Below are positions 1 through 8,869 of a DNA stretch of 64,000 bases, in pieces. Each line of letters opens with the position of its first letter. Position 1 is the first letter of the stretch. The stretch covers positions 62,001 to 126,000 of the forward strand of contig NZ_JAUYHK010000020.1 in the NCBI RefSeq assembly GCF_030690045.1, in the 5' to 3' direction. The notes beneath the pieces were generated by a model. The model made no database searches. It was not told the DNA's origin and worked only from the letters and a program-made list of their open reading frames with translations. This stretch comes from Thalassospira sp. GTDB taxonomy: Bacteria > Pseudomonadota > Alphaproteobacteria > Rhodospirillales > Thalassospiraceae. Position numbers and translations under genes: made by a program.

Positions 1-261
1 CCGGCGCACGATATAGTTCCGCCCGTTGCCCTTGCGCACAAGGCCTTCGCCTTCAAGACGTTGCAGGGCTTCGCGCAGCGGAGTGCGGGAAATGCCGAGC
101 ATGTCGGCAAGGCGTGCCTCGACAATCACGTCGCCGCCGCTCAGGCGTCGGTGGCGGATCATTTCCGAGACGGCATTATAGGCCATCGAAGCAAGGCTGT
201 GCGCGCCATCGGTGTTTTCGCTGTGCGGCTTTGCCTTTGGCGATATTTTTTCTGCCGTCAT
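1..261 (-). CDS. GntR-family transcriptional regulator (partial, N-terminal part)
   Basis: The first 87 codons of a GntR regulator read leftward; the rest lies beyond the window. The start is the ATG at 261, and a winged helix-turn-helix of the GntR type occupies residues ~20-87. The recognition-helix block LADMLGISRTPLREALQRL is diagnostic of the family. The effector domain is missing, so the subfamily is inferred (most likely FCD) from the DNA-binding half. It is divergent from the GntR gene at 338, and only 76 bases separate the starts. That spacer contains the palindrome at 291-300, so either protein could control both promoters. Confidence 0.85.
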   Translation of the reverse strand, partial: MTAEKISPKAKPHSENTDGAHSLASMAYNAVSEMIRHRRLSGGDVIVEARLADMLGISRTPLREALQRLEGEGLVRKGNGRNYIVRR

Positions 262-290
262 CTAATTCTTTGTCCCGTCCGTTATTTGTG

Positions 291-300
291 CGGTATACCG
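291..300. promoter_or_regulatory. Candidate GntR operator between divergent regulators
   Basis: Perfect 10-bp palindrome cggtataccg in the 76-base spacer between two divergent GntR genes. Its GGTATACC core recurs exactly at 1063-1072, in front of the ABC transporter binding-protein gene. It fits the GTnnnAC-like half-site style of FadR-subfamily GntR operators. Function is inferred. Confidence 0.55.
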
Positions 301-337
301 ATTCTATACTATGCCAACGCCAAGGGGGATATAACAT

Positions 338-991
338 TTGAGCGTGCAGAATCATCCGGATTCAGGATTTGCGGGAAGGCTGGCTGATGAAGTTTTCTCA
401 AAACTGTTGAATGACATTTTGTCGGGCAGGCTTCCCGGTGGCAGTATTGTGCAGGAACGGCGTCTGGCCGAGAGTCTGGGGGTGTCGCGTTCTCCGCTGC
501 GCGATGCGTTGGGAAGGCTTGAGGGGCAGGGACTGCTGGTGCGCAATCCACGCGGTATTCTGACGATCCGCATTGTGACGCTTGAAGATTATCTGAATTG
601 CCTGAATTTGCGTCTTTTGATCGAGCCATCCGCTGCGGCGTTGGCCTGCCGCAAAATGCCGGAACAGGAAATTGCCCGGCTTGACGGTCTTTTGACGCAC
701 CTTGAAGAACAAGACGACCCCAGCCACGATGCCTTGTGGGCGTTTGACGATATTCTTCATGATGCCCTTGCCGGGGCCAGCGGCAATCCTTTTATCGTCA
801 AGGCTGTTGTCGAGATGCGGCGTTACACATCCATTTTCGAGCGTCATCAGTTAACCGGGCGGACCAAGCCCGGAACCGATGATCACCGGGCGATTGTCAA
901 TGCCCTGCGTAACCGGGATGAAGCCGGGGTGTCCGGGTTGATGAAGGCGCATCTTGAAGCCATTCGCGGCAAGGTTCTGGCTCATTTCTGA
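338..991 (+). CDS. GntR-family regulator with FCD effector domain
   Basis: A 217-residue regulator of the FadR/FCD subfamily, presumed local repressor of the uptake and catabolic genes that follow. An N-terminal winged helix is visible (residues ~15-80, with LAESLGVSRSPLRDALGRLEGQG). The all-helical FCD ligand domain follows, with the typical opening NLRLLIEPSAAALACR and the histidines that usually bind a metal (H-D-ALW-FD-ILH). The start is a TTG at 338, because a strong purine-rich site (aaggggga) lies 8 bases upstream and the next in-frame start would remove part of the helix-turn-helix. The ligand is probably the substrate or an intermediate of the 1129-9280 pathway. Confidence 0.88.
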   Translation: MSVQNHPDSGFAGRLADEVFSKLLNDILSGRLPGGSIVQERRLAESLGVSRSPLRDALGRLEGQGLLVRNPRGILTIRIVTLEDYLNCLNLRLLIEPSAAALACRKMPEQEIARLDGLLTHLEEQDDPSHDALWAFDDILHDALAGASGNPFIVKAVVEMRRYTSIFERHQLTGRTKPGTDDHRAIVNALRNRDEAGVSGLMKAHLEAIRGKVLAHF

Positions 992-1062
992 CTGACGCAG
1001 GTGCCTGCAAAACAGGCACTGAAAACAGGTGTTGTCATTTTGGGCAAAAAATTGTATTTAAG

Positions 1063-1072
1063 TGGTATACCA
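1063..1072. promoter_or_regulatory. Candidate GntR operator in front of the transport/catabolic operon
   Basis: Perfect palindrome tggtatacca 57 bases upstream of the chosen binding-protein start. The inner 8 bases equal those of the palindrome at 291-300, between the two GntR genes. Shared exact palindromes at a regulator promoter and at the adjacent structural operon support a common operator. Confidence 0.55.
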
Positions 1073-1128
1073 ATCGAATGCGAATGGTAGAACAGAATGA
1101 ACAATTAACATCTGCAACAGGGGCAGTC

Positions 1129-1953
1129 ATGATTTCACGTCTTTTTTTTGCTTCCGCATTGTGCGGGGTTTTGTGTGCGATTTCCGTGACGTCGGTCCAG
1201 GCGGCTGATTGCAAATCGCCGATCAGCGATGCCGATCTTGTCAAGCCCGGTACACTTGTCATGTCAACCAACCCGACATTGCCGCCGCTTCAATTTGTTG
1301 ATTCCAGTGGTGACCTGAAGGGGATGCGCGTCGAGATGGGGCGCGAAATTGCAAAGCGTCTTTGCCTGACGCCGGAATATATCCGGATCGAATTTTCTGC
1401 GATGATTCCGGGCCTGCAATCGGGCCGCTGGGACATGATCAATACGGGCATTTTTTATAATGAAGAGCGGGCGAAGCTGATGGAAATGATCCCTTATGAG
1501 GATCAGGCGATCAGCATCTCTGTCGCCCCGGATTCGACAGAAATCGTTGCGTCGAAAGAAGATCTGGCAGGCAAGGTCATCGGCGTTGAAATCGGCGGCT
1601 TTGAAGAAGCCAAGCTGCGGGAAATTGACAAGGATATTCAAGCCGCGGGCAAGGAAGGTCTTGATGTTCGGACCTTCGACAATTTTGCTCTTGCGTTTCA
1701 GGCGCTGCGGGCCGGGCAGCTTGACGGGGTTGTCTCGATTGACGCGGTTGCCGGTGAATATGATGCCCGCGGCGATTTCAAACGCGCCCTGAGCGGTTTG
1801 TATCCGACCCCGGTTGCCCTGGCGATGAAAGACAGGCCATTGGCCGAAGCCGTGCTGAAAGTCCTTGAGGACATGAAGGCTGACGGGTCGATGAAAAAGC
1901 TGTTTGACGCATACGCACTTGCCCTTCCGGAAGGCGATTACGCGATCAGGTAA
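1129..1953 (+). CDS. Polar amino-acid-type ABC transporter, periplasmic substrate-binding protein
   Basis: Periplasmic binding protein of the SBP_bac_3 (family 3) class, 274 residues, capturing a small amino-acid-like solute for the permease and ATPase encoded at 2074 and 6658. A Sec signal peptide covers residues 1-25, ending VQA before ADC. The family pattern follows: PPLQFVD-SGDLKGMRVEMGREIAKRL, the hinge region and a C-terminal lobe ending KKLFDAY. An upstream in-frame ATG at 1078 would add 17 polar residues ahead of the signal peptide, so the ATG at 1129 is preferred. First gene of the apparent operon, behind the palindrome at 1063. The exact ligand cannot be read from sequence. Confidence 0.9.
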   Translation: MISRLFFASALCGVLCAISVTSVQAADCKSPISDADLVKPGTLVMSTNPTLPPLQFVDSSGDLKGMRVEMGREIAKRLCLTPEYIRIEFSAMIPGLQSGRWDMINTGIFYNEERAKLMEMIPYEDQAISISVAPDSTEIVASKEDLAGKVIGVEIGGFEEAKLREIDKDIQAAGKEGLDVRTFDNFALAFQALRAGQLDGVVSIDAVAGEYDARGDFKRALSGLYPTPVALAMKDRPLAEAVLKVLEDMKADGSMKKLFDAYALALPEGDYAIR

Positions 1954-2073
1954 GTTCCTGTTTCCGGTATTTGCCTGCTGCCTGTCAATCCGGGCGGCAG
2001 GCAATGCATCCCGATATGGTGCAGGCAGGGCCCGTTGCCTTGCCTGCCGTTTCTGCCAGGAAAGTTAACACGC

Positions 2074-2766
2074 ATGCAAATCTGGAATTGGTCGGGATTT
2101 TTCAGTTATCTGATCAACCCATACATTCTGAATGGTGTTCTGACAACGATCTGGCTGACGGTCGTGTCACTGATCGGCGGGCTTGTGCTTGGATTTGTGG
2201 TTGCCCTCATGCGCCGCAGCAACCTGCGTCTGGTTACGGTATTTGCCAAGTTTTATATCTGGCTGTTTCGCGGGACGCCGCTTTTGGTTCAGCTGATCGT
2301 GATCTATACCGCCCTGCCGCAACTTGGCATTCGGTTTTCCGTGATTGAAGCCGCACTTTTGGGATTGGCCCTGAACGAGGCAGCCTATCTTGCCGAAATC
2401 ATCCGTGCCGGGATTGACGCCGTCCCCGACGGGCAGAGCCGCGCCGGTCGGGCGTTGGGCATGACTGAACGCAGCATCATGCGTCATATCGTCATGCCGC
2501 AGGCGTTCAAGGTTATCATTCCGCCTTTGGGCAATTCGGTAAACGGTTTGCTGAAAACAACCTCGGTGACGTCGGTTATCTCCATGGAAGAATTGCTGCG
2601 CCGGACGCAGGTTCTGATCCAGGAGAAATTCATGGTGCTTGAACTGTTTGCCGTCGCTGCGATCTATTACCTGCTGCTGACCACGCTTTGGGATTTTGTG
2701 CAGCGGCGGATTGAAAAGAAATTCGGTCAATCGACCCAAAAATTATCGCTTGAAGATCAACGTTAA
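2074..2766 (+). CDS. Polar amino-acid-type ABC transporter permease (HisM/GlnP family)
   Basis: Inner-membrane permease of the His/Glu/Gln/Arg/opine family, 230 residues with about five hydrophobic segments. The cytoplasmic EAA loop that docks the ATPase is present (EAAYLAEIIRAGIDAVPDGQ, then RALGM). The start at 2074 follows the site aggaaag; an in-frame ATG at 2035 would give a non-hydrophobic extension. It lies 120 bases after the binding protein and 5 bases before the lyase gene, so it is probably cotranscribed. Only one permease gene is present, so the transporter is likely to use a homodimer or a partner elsewhere. Confidence 0.9.
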   Translation: MQIWNWSGFFSYLINPYILNGVLTTIWLTVVSLIGGLVLGFVVALMRRSNLRLVTVFAKFYIWLFRGTPLLVQLIVIYTALPQLGIRFSVIEAALLGLALNEAAYLAEIIRAGIDAVPDGQSRAGRALGMTERSIMRHIVMPQAFKVIIPPLGNSVNGLLKTTSVTSVISMEELLRRTQVLIQEKFMVLELFAVAAIYYLLLTTLWDFVQRRIEKKFGQSTQKLSLEDQR

Positions 2767-2771
2767 ACTGA

Positions 2772-3692
2772 ATGGATATCCGTCGAATGACCACCCGTTT
2801 CCGCGGTGTATTCACCGTTATGATCACCCCGACCGCCGACGATGGGTCGGTTGACCTGAAGGCCTTGGCCGAATTTACCGACTGGCAGATACGTGAAGGT
2901 ATTCACGGCCTGATTCCGCTGGGTTCGACCGGCGAATTTCTGTCGCTTTCGGATGAGGAACGCGATGCCGTGGCGCGGACCGTCATCAATGTGTCGGCAG
3001 GACGTGTGCCGGTCCTGATCGGTACGGGCGCCGAAGATACCCGTCTTGCTGTGAAACTCAGTCAGGATGCCCAGAAAATGGGGGCCGATGGTGTGATGGT
3101 CATCCCACCCTTTTACTGCACGCCGACCGATGACGAACTTTTTGCCCATTACAGCGCCATTGCCGGGGCAATCGACATCCCGGTCATGGTCTATAACAAT
3201 CCGGCAACTGCAAATGTGGATCTGAAACCGGAACTTGTGGCGCGTCTGGCAACAATTGATGGCTGTGATTATATCAAGGAATCCACGCTGGAAGTCACCC
3301 GTGTACGCGATATCGTTCGCCTTGCATCGGATAACATGACTGTGTTTGGCGGGATTCTTGGCTTTGAATCCTTTGTCATGGGCGCGCAGGGATGGGTTGC
3401 CGTTGCATCGAACATCGCGCCGGGGCCGATGGCCCGCATTTTTGAACTGGCTGCCGATGAAAAACGGTATGACGCGGCCCGCGACCTTTATCTGAAATGG
3501 TTGCCGGTCATCGAAGCCGTCGGCGGGCAGGCCTATGTTGCCGGTTCCAAATCGCTGTTGCGTCACATGGGGTTCCAGTCCGGCGCACCGCGTCCGCCGC
3601 GCTTGCCCTTACCGATCGAGCGTGATCAGCATATGAAAAAACTTGTAGAGGATTTCGGTCTGTCCTTTACCCCGTCATTCGTCAGGGCATAG
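2772..3692 (+). CDS. Dihydrodipicolinate synthase / N-acetylneuraminate lyase family protein
   Basis: Class I aldolase-type TIM barrel of the DapA/NanA family, 306 residues. The family glycine block GLIPLGSTGEFLSL is present, as is the Schiff-base lysine in DYIKEST and a tyrosine in MVYNNP. Family members are lyases or hydro-lyase/deaminases acting on 2-keto acids or cyclic imines. One relative, HypD of bacterial hydroxyproline catabolism, is a deaminase of pyrroline-4-hydroxy-2-carboxylate and sits next to HcnABC-like dehydrogenase genes, as here. Biosynthetic DapA is unlikely because of this catabolic setting. A start at the second ATG (2787) is also possible. Confidence 0.85.
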   Translation: MDIRRMTTRFRGVFTVMITPTADDGSVDLKALAEFTDWQIREGIHGLIPLGSTGEFLSLSDEERDAVARTVINVSAGRVPVLIGTGAEDTRLAVKLSQDAQKMGADGVMVIPPFYCTPTDDELFAHYSAIAGAIDIPVMVYNNPATANVDLKPELVARLATIDGCDYIKESTLEVTRVRDIVRLASDNMTVFGGILGFESFVMGAQGWVAVASNIAPGPMARIFELAADEKRYDAARDLYLKWLPVIEAVGGQAYVAGSKSLLRHMGFQSGAPRPPRLPLPIERDQHMKKLVEDFGLSFTPSFVRA

Positions 3693-3703
3693 GGGCATAG
3701 TTG

Positions 3704-6661
3704 ATGACGACCCCCGGACCGAATATTTCCGGCATGGCACCGCAACTTTCGCAACTGCGAGAAAGTTCATCGGTGACGTTTGATTTTGGCGGAAAGTCCG
3801 TTTCCGCCCAGCCGGGACAAACGGTGGCCGCGGCGCTGACGGCGGCGGGCATATATTGCCTGTCCCGTGGCGTTGACGATACGCCGCGCGGTGTTTTCTG
3901 CGGCATGGGTGTGTGCAACGAATGTATCGTCCGGATTGATGGTGTTTCCGGGCAACGGTCTTGCATGGTTCCCGTCTGTGACGGGATGAAAGTCGAACCA
4001 CAACCGTCGCGCAGTGATCTTTCGGATGACGGAATGGCAGACATCTGCCCCGTTCCGCAAAAGATTGTTGAAACGGAACTGGATGTTCTTGTCGTCGGGG
4101 CGGGGCCGGGGGGGCTTGCCGCGGCCCGAACCGTTGCTGGCTACGGGGGCAGGGTTGTCGTGGTTGATGACCGTTCGGCACCGGGCGGGCAGTATTTCAA
4201 GCAACCACATACCCGGGACGCAAAGGCGTTTTTTGCCAATGATCGACAGTCTTCCGATGGTGCGGCCCTGATTGCAGATGCCCGTCAGAAAGGCGTTGTC
4301 TTTTATGAACGGACGGTGGTCTGGGGCGGTGAACGTATGGCCGATGGCCGCCTGCGGATTGGCCTGCATGGTCCTGACGGGGCATCTTATGTCATTGTGC
4401 GGCAGCTTGTTGTGGCGACCGGTGCATTTGAACGGCCAGATCCGGTTCCCGGATGGACGTTGCCCGGTGTCATGACGACCGGGGCCGCCCAGACATTGCT
4501 GCGCAATTATGGTGTTGTGGCCGGACGTCGTGTCCTTGTTGCCGGGAACGGTCCGCTCAACATGCAGGTTGCGATGGAACTTCGCCAGCAGGGGTGTGAC
4601 ATTGTGGCCCTGGCCGAAATCGCCGCATCGCCCTGGAAACAGCCGGGGGTGATATTTGATCTTGTGATGGCGAATGCCTCTTTGGCATTACGCGGTGCGC
4701 GCCAACTGACGTCGCTGGTTTCTGCCGGAATACCGGTTTTCTGGCAGAGCAGGCTTACCCGGATCACCGGGACGGATGGTGTAACCGGTGCCGTCCTGAC
4801 AACGCCGCAGGGCATCAAGACATTTGAGGCAGACATTGTTCTGATGGGGGGCGGTTTTGTACCCTCGAATGAATTGCTGCGCCTTTTGGGATGTGCCCAT
4901 GATGTTGAAAATGGCGTGCTGCTTGTTCGGCGCGATCTGTATGGCCGCACATCTTGCAACGATATTTTTGCTGTTGGTGAAGCGGCCCGTTTTGGCGGGG
5001 CTCATATCGCCCTTGCCCAGGGGCATGTGACCGGTGCTGAAATCGTACGGACACTGGGACTGGGTGAACCCGACAGGGCGGGCGATTTGCGGCAGCTCGA
5101 ACGTCATTCCCGTTTCCAGAAAGTCTTGTGGTCGCTTTATCGGGGGCGTTCGGCGGATATACGGGATGGCGAAGACGATACTGTTGTCTGTCGCTGTGAG
5201 AACGTGACGTTGCAGACGCTGCGCGAGGTGTCTGTGCAGGCGCGGGGTGATGTTTCAAGTCTCAAACGGCTGTCGCGGGCAGGGATGGGGCGTTGTCAGG
5301 GACTGTATTGCGGTTCCAATCTGCAAAAGATTGCCACCTTTTCGCATTCGGAAAAGCGAAATGGGGAAACCGATGGCTTTCTTGCACCACAAATGCCGTT
5401 GCGTCCGGTACCGGTTGCGGTTCTTGCCTGCGAGAAACGGGAATGGGGCGGGCACAAACGGACAATGCTGCCGCAAAAGGCGCCGCTTCGCTGTGACGAA
5501 CCCCTGCCGGTAAAACAGGTTGAAACACTGGTGATTGGTTGCGGTATCGCCGGATTATCAACAGCACTGTTTCTGGCGCGTGAAGGACACGAGGTCGTCG
5601 CACTGGACCGGGCATATCCGAATTCATTGGCATCGGGTGGGAATGCAGGCAGTCTGCACGCGCAATTATTATCCTTTGACCATGGTGCGCGGGCACAGGG
5701 TCGCGGATCGGCTGCGGTGCAAACCTTGCCGCTTCAGCGTGATTCAATTGTGCTGTGGGGGGAACTGCAAAAAGAACTTCAGATTGACTTTGAAATGAAG
5801 GTAACCGGCGGCCTGATGGTTGCCGAAAATGACACCGATCTCAGATTCCTTGAAGAAAAAGCGGCGCTGGAACGTACTGTTGGCATTGATACATGCGTCA
5901 TCGACAAAAATACCCTGTACGATATCGAACCGGCACTGGCCCCGATCTTTGTCGGTGCGGCCTATTGTTCCCAGGAAGGGAAGATCAATCCGCTTTTGGC
6001 AACACCGGCCATTCTTGGGGCCGCCCGCAAGGCTGGTGCGCAGATATTTGATCGCGCCGAGGTTCTTGCGATTTCGGCCAATCCCGATGGCGGGTTCGAG
6101 GTGAAAACATCGCGTGGGGATATCAGGGTCCGTCATATCGTCAATGCGTCAGGCGGCTTTGCATCCCGGATTGGTGCGATGTTGGGGCTTGATGTTCCGG
6201 TTTTCGGGGCGCCGTTGCAGATGGTGGTCACCGAAGCAGTTGAGCCCCTGATATCATGTCTGGTTGCGCATGCCGATCGTCATCTGACTCTCAAGCAGGC
6301 TGCGAACGGCAATTTCATCATTGGGGGGGGCTGGACCGCCGGACTTGACCCTGTGCATCAGCATCCGCGACCATTGTTTGACAGTCTTGAGGGTAATTTG
6401 TGGATCGCCCAGCATGTGGCTCCGGCCTTGCGTAAAGTGAATGTCATCCGCAGCTGGGCTGCGATGAATATTGACATTGATGGTGCGCCTATATTGGGGG
6501 AACACCCCGACCAGCCCGGATTTTTCAATGCGGTTACATCGAACGGATACACGCTTGGTCCGATGGTCGGACATCTGACGGCGTCCCTGATTACCGGGCG
6601 TATGAATGGTGCCGGTTTGGAACCGTTCGCGATTTCGCGTTTTTCAAGAGGACAGAAATGA
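3704..6661 (+). CDS. Three-in-one fused FAD/[2Fe-2S] amino-acid dehydrogenase (HcnA-HcnB-HcnC-like)
   Basis: A 985-residue protein combining what are normally three subunits of HCN synthase-, opine- or D-hydroxyproline-type dehydrogenases. Residues ~20-100 form a Fer2_4 [2Fe-2S] domain with C66, C71, C74 and C87. Residues ~125-480 form an FAD/NAD(P) oxidoreductase with GAGPGG at 132-137. A BFD-like [2Fe-2S] motif follows (C496, C498, C531, C536). From about residue 605 to the end is a DAO-family FAD oxidase (GCGIAGLSTAL). Start is ATG 3704 behind aggggc; a TTG at 3701 is in frame. It overlaps the ATPase gene by 4 bases. Probable reaction: oxidation of a secondary or D-amino acid to an imine, with electrons passed to the respiratory chain. 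The substrate is unproven. Confidence 0.87.
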   Translation: MTTPGPNISGMAPQLSQLRESSSVTFDFGGKSVSAQPGQTVAAALTAAGIYCLSRGVDDTPRGVFCGMGVCNECIVRIDGVSGQRSCMVPVCDGMKVEPQPSRSDLSDDGMADICPVPQKIVETELDVLVVGAGPGGLAAARTVAGYGGRVVVVDDRSAPGGQYFKQPHTRDAKAFFANDRQSSDGAALIADARQKGVVFYERTVVWGGERMADGRLRIGLHGPDGASYVIVRQLVVATGAFERPDPVPGWTLPGVMTTGAAQTLLRNYGVVAGRRVLVAGNGPLNMQVAMELRQQGCDIVALAEIAASPWKQPGVIFDLVMANASLALRGARQLTSLVSAGIPVFWQSRLTRITGTDGVTGAVLTTPQGIKTFEADIVLMGGGFVPSNELLRLLGCAHDVENGVLLVRRDLYGRTSCNDIFAVGEAARFGGAHIALAQGHVTGAEIVRTLGLGEPDRAGDLRQLERHSRFQKVLWSLYRGRSADIRDGEDDTVVCRCENVTLQTLREVSVQARGDVSSLKRLSRAGMGRCQGLYCGSNLQKIATFSHSEKRNGETDGFLAPQMPLRPVPVAVLACEKREWGGHKRTMLPQKAPLRCDEPLPVKQVETLVIGCGIAGLSTALFLAREGHEVVALDRAYPNSLASGGNAGSLHAQLLSFDHGARAQGRGSAAVQTLPLQRDSIVLWGELQKELQIDFEMKVTGGLMVAENDTDLRFLEEKAALERTVGIDTCVIDKNTLYDIEPALAPIFVGAAYCSQEGKINPLLATPAILGAARKAGAQIFDRAEVLAISANPDGGFEVKTSRGDIRVRHIVNASGGFASRIGAMLGLDVPVFGAPLQMVVTEAVEPLISCLVAHADRHLTLKQAANGNFIIGGGWTAGLDPVHQHPRPLFDSLEGNLWIAQHVAPALRKVNVIRSWAAMNIDIDGAPILGEHPDQPGFFNAVTSNGYTLGPMVGHLTASLITGRMNGAGLEPFAISRFSRGQK

Positions 6662-7386
6662 TCGAAATAAATCAGGTCACAAAATGGTACGGGGATTATC
6701 AGGTCCTTAAAAAATGTTCCACGCGCGTTGAAAAAGGTGAAGTCGTGGTTGTCTGCGGGCCTTCCGGTTCGGGCAAATCGACCCTGATCAAATGTGTCAA
6801 TGCGCTTGAACCCTATCAGGAGGGGGCGATCCTGGTTGACGGGATCGAAGTCGGAAATCCCAAAACGGATCTTCCGGATTTGCGCACACGGGTCGGCATG
6901 GTGTTCCAGAATTTTGAACTGTTTCCCCATCTGACGATTGAACAGAACATCATGCTGGCACAGCGCGATGTGCTTGGTCGCAGTTCAGAACTGGCGCGCA
7001 AGAAAGCAAAGGGGCTTCTTGATCGGGTCGGACTTGCCGATCAGGCACCGAAATATCCTTCGCAACTGTCCGGAGGACAGCAGCAGCGTGTGGCGATTGC
7101 CCGTGCGCTTGCGATGGACCCCAAGGCGATGTTGTTTGACGAACCGACTTCTGCGCTTGATCCGGAAATGATTTCCGAGGTTCTCGACGTCATGACCGGG
7201 CTTGCCCGCGACGGCATGACAATGATGGTGGTTACCCACGAAATGGGATTTGCCCGCCGGGTCGCGAACCGGGTGATTTTTATCGACAGCGGTGAAATTG
7301 TGGAAGACTGCCCGACCGACGAATTCTTTGCCGGTAACCGAAATCCCAGAACCGAGAGCTTTTTGAGTAAAATTCTCAATCACTGA
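6658..7386 (+). CDS. Polar amino-acid-type ABC transporter ATP-binding protein (GlnQ/HisP family)
   Basis: Cytoplasmic ATPase of 242 residues powering the transporter whose binding protein and permease are at 1129 and 2074. Walker A is GPSGSGKST at residues 34-42, the Q-loop is FQNFELFPH, the signature is LSGGQQQRVAIARAL, Walker B is AMLFDEPTSALDPE, and the switch histidine lies in VVTHEM. The ATG overlaps the stop of the fused dehydrogenase gene (ATGA), indicating translational coupling. A catabolic enzyme is therefore interleaved with transporter genes, which ties the imported substrate to that enzyme. Confidence 0.95.
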   Translation: MIEINQVTKWYGDYQVLKKCSTRVEKGEVVVVCGPSGSGKSTLIKCVNALEPYQEGAILVDGIEVGNPKTDLPDLRTRVGMVFQNFELFPHLTIEQNIMLAQRDVLGRSSELARKKAKGLLDRVGLADQAPKYPSQLSGGQQQRVAIARALAMDPKAMLFDEPTSALDPEMISEVLDVMTGLARDGMTMMVVTHEMGFARRVANRVIFIDSGEIVEDCPTDEFFAGNRNPRTESFLSKILNH

Positions 7387-7443
7387 ACGACTGCTGCTAC
7401 GAACAGCCATTTTGATTCGGGCTGAAACTGAAAAGAGTATCGA

Positions 7444-8856
7444 ATGAGCATGTATGATCTGATCATCAAAAACGGAACCGTGGCGACGGCATCGGATGTG
7501 TTTGAATGCGACATTGCCGTACGGGACGGGAAAATTGTTCAGATGGGGCAAAATCTTGTCGGGGCGGTGCGTGAAATCGATGCCGCAGGCAAATATGTGT
7601 TGCCGGGCGGGATTGACAGCCACGTTCATATTTCACAGCCATCGGGCGAGGGTATCGTGATGGCCGATGATTTTGAAAGCGGATCGCTTTCGGCGCTTTT
7701 TGGCGGCAATACAACCGTGATGCCGTTCTGCTTGCAGGAACGCGGTGTGCCGTTGCGTGAAACCCTGAAGGACTATCATGCCAGGGCCGAAGGGCAGTGC
7801 TATGTCGATGTCAGTTTTCATCTGATCATTTGTGATCCGACCGATGCCGTTCTGGGGCAGGATATTCCGGCGCTGGTTGCCGATGGTTATAGCTCACTCA
7901 AGGTTTTCATGACGTATGAAGACCTTCGCCTTGACGATGCCGCCATTCTTAAAACGCTTGATGTGGCCCGCAAAACCGGGGCAACCGTGATGGTGCATTG
8001 CGAGAACGAAGATGCCATTCGGTTTCTTGTCGAAAAACACGAGCTTGCCGGGGATGTGAAGCCGTTAGCCCATGCACAAACCCGCCCGGTCGCCGTCGAA
8101 CGCGAGGCAACCCATCGTGCGATATCGCTGGCGGAAATCGTCGGTGTGCCAATTGTGATCGTGCATATTTCAAATGGTCAGGCCATGGACGAGGTTCTGC
8201 GCGGTCGTGCCCGTGGTGTCAGGGTTTTGGGCGAAACATGTCCGCAATATCTGATGTTGACGGCGGATGATCTTGATGGCATGGATTGGGAAGGGGCGAA
8301 ATTTGTCTGTTCGCCACCCCCGCGAACCAAAGCCGAACAGCAGGAATGCTGGCGGGGCATTGAAACCGGGGTGTTTGACCTGTTTTCGTCGGATCATTGT
8401 CCGTTTCGCTATGATGATCCACAGGGCAAGCTCAGCCCGAAAGGGCGCAGCAGTTTCCGGCATATTCCGAATGGTATTCCCGGCGTGGAAGTGCGCCAGC
8501 CCATTCTGTTTTCCGAAGGTGTGATGAAAGGTCGTATTGACCTGCCCCGCTTTGTCGCGCTGACATCCACCAATCATGCCAAGACATATGGTCTTTATCC
8601 CCGCAAAGGCACCCTTTCGATCGGTGCGGATGCGGATATTGCCATCTGGGACCCCACGGAAAAACGGACCATTCGTCATGCCGATCTGCATGACGGATCT
8701 GATTATTCCCCCTACGAGGGCATTGCTGTTACCGGCTGGCCGACAACGGTCATTCTGGGGGGCAAGGTCATGGTCGATAACGGCAAGTTGACCGGTAAAA
8801 AAGGTGACGGTCAGTATCGCCCCGCCTCGACGCATCCAAAGACAAACTGCAAATAA
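7444..8856 (+). CDS. Dihydropyrimidinase / D-hydantoinase family cyclic amidohydrolase
   Basis: Cytoplasmic binuclear-zinc amidohydrolase, 470 residues, that opens six- or five-membered cyclic ureides or amides (dihydropyrimidines, hydantoins). All metal ligands of the family are visible: H60 and H62 in DSHVHIS, the carboxylated lysine K153 in SLKVFMTYE, H185 in MVHCEN, H241 in VHISN and D317 in SSDHCPF. The start at 7444 follows aaaagag. No N-carbamoylase or beta-ureidopropionase lies next to it, so a complete pyrimidine-degradation pathway is not encoded here. The neighbours suggest a cyclic amide feeding the dehydrogenase/lyase pair. Confidence 0.9.
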   Translation: MSMYDLIIKNGTVATASDVFECDIAVRDGKIVQMGQNLVGAVREIDAAGKYVLPGGIDSHVHISQPSGEGIVMADDFESGSLSALFGGNTTVMPFCLQERGVPLRETLKDYHARAEGQCYVDVSFHLIICDPTDAVLGQDIPALVADGYSSLKVFMTYEDLRLDDAAILKTLDVARKTGATVMVHCENEDAIRFLVEKHELAGDVKPLAHAQTRPVAVEREATHRAISLAEIVGVPIVIVHISNGQAMDEVLRGRARGVRVLGETCPQYLMLTADDLDGMDWEGAKFVCSPPPRTKAEQQECWRGIETGVFDLFSSDHCPFRYDDPQGKLSPKGRSSFRHIPNGIPGVEVRQPILFSEGVMKGRIDLPRFVALTSTNHAKTYGLYPRKGTLSIGADADIAIWDPTEKRTIRHADLHDGSDYSPYEGIAVTGWPTTVILGGKVMVDNGKLTGKKGDGQYRPASTHPKTNCK

Positions 8857-8869
8857 TGGAACAGAAAAG

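Noticed and set aside
7444-8856. Complete reductive pyrimidine degradation pathway
   Set aside because: Only the dihydropyrimidinase-like enzyme is present; dihydropyrimidine dehydrogenase and beta-ureidopropionase are absent.
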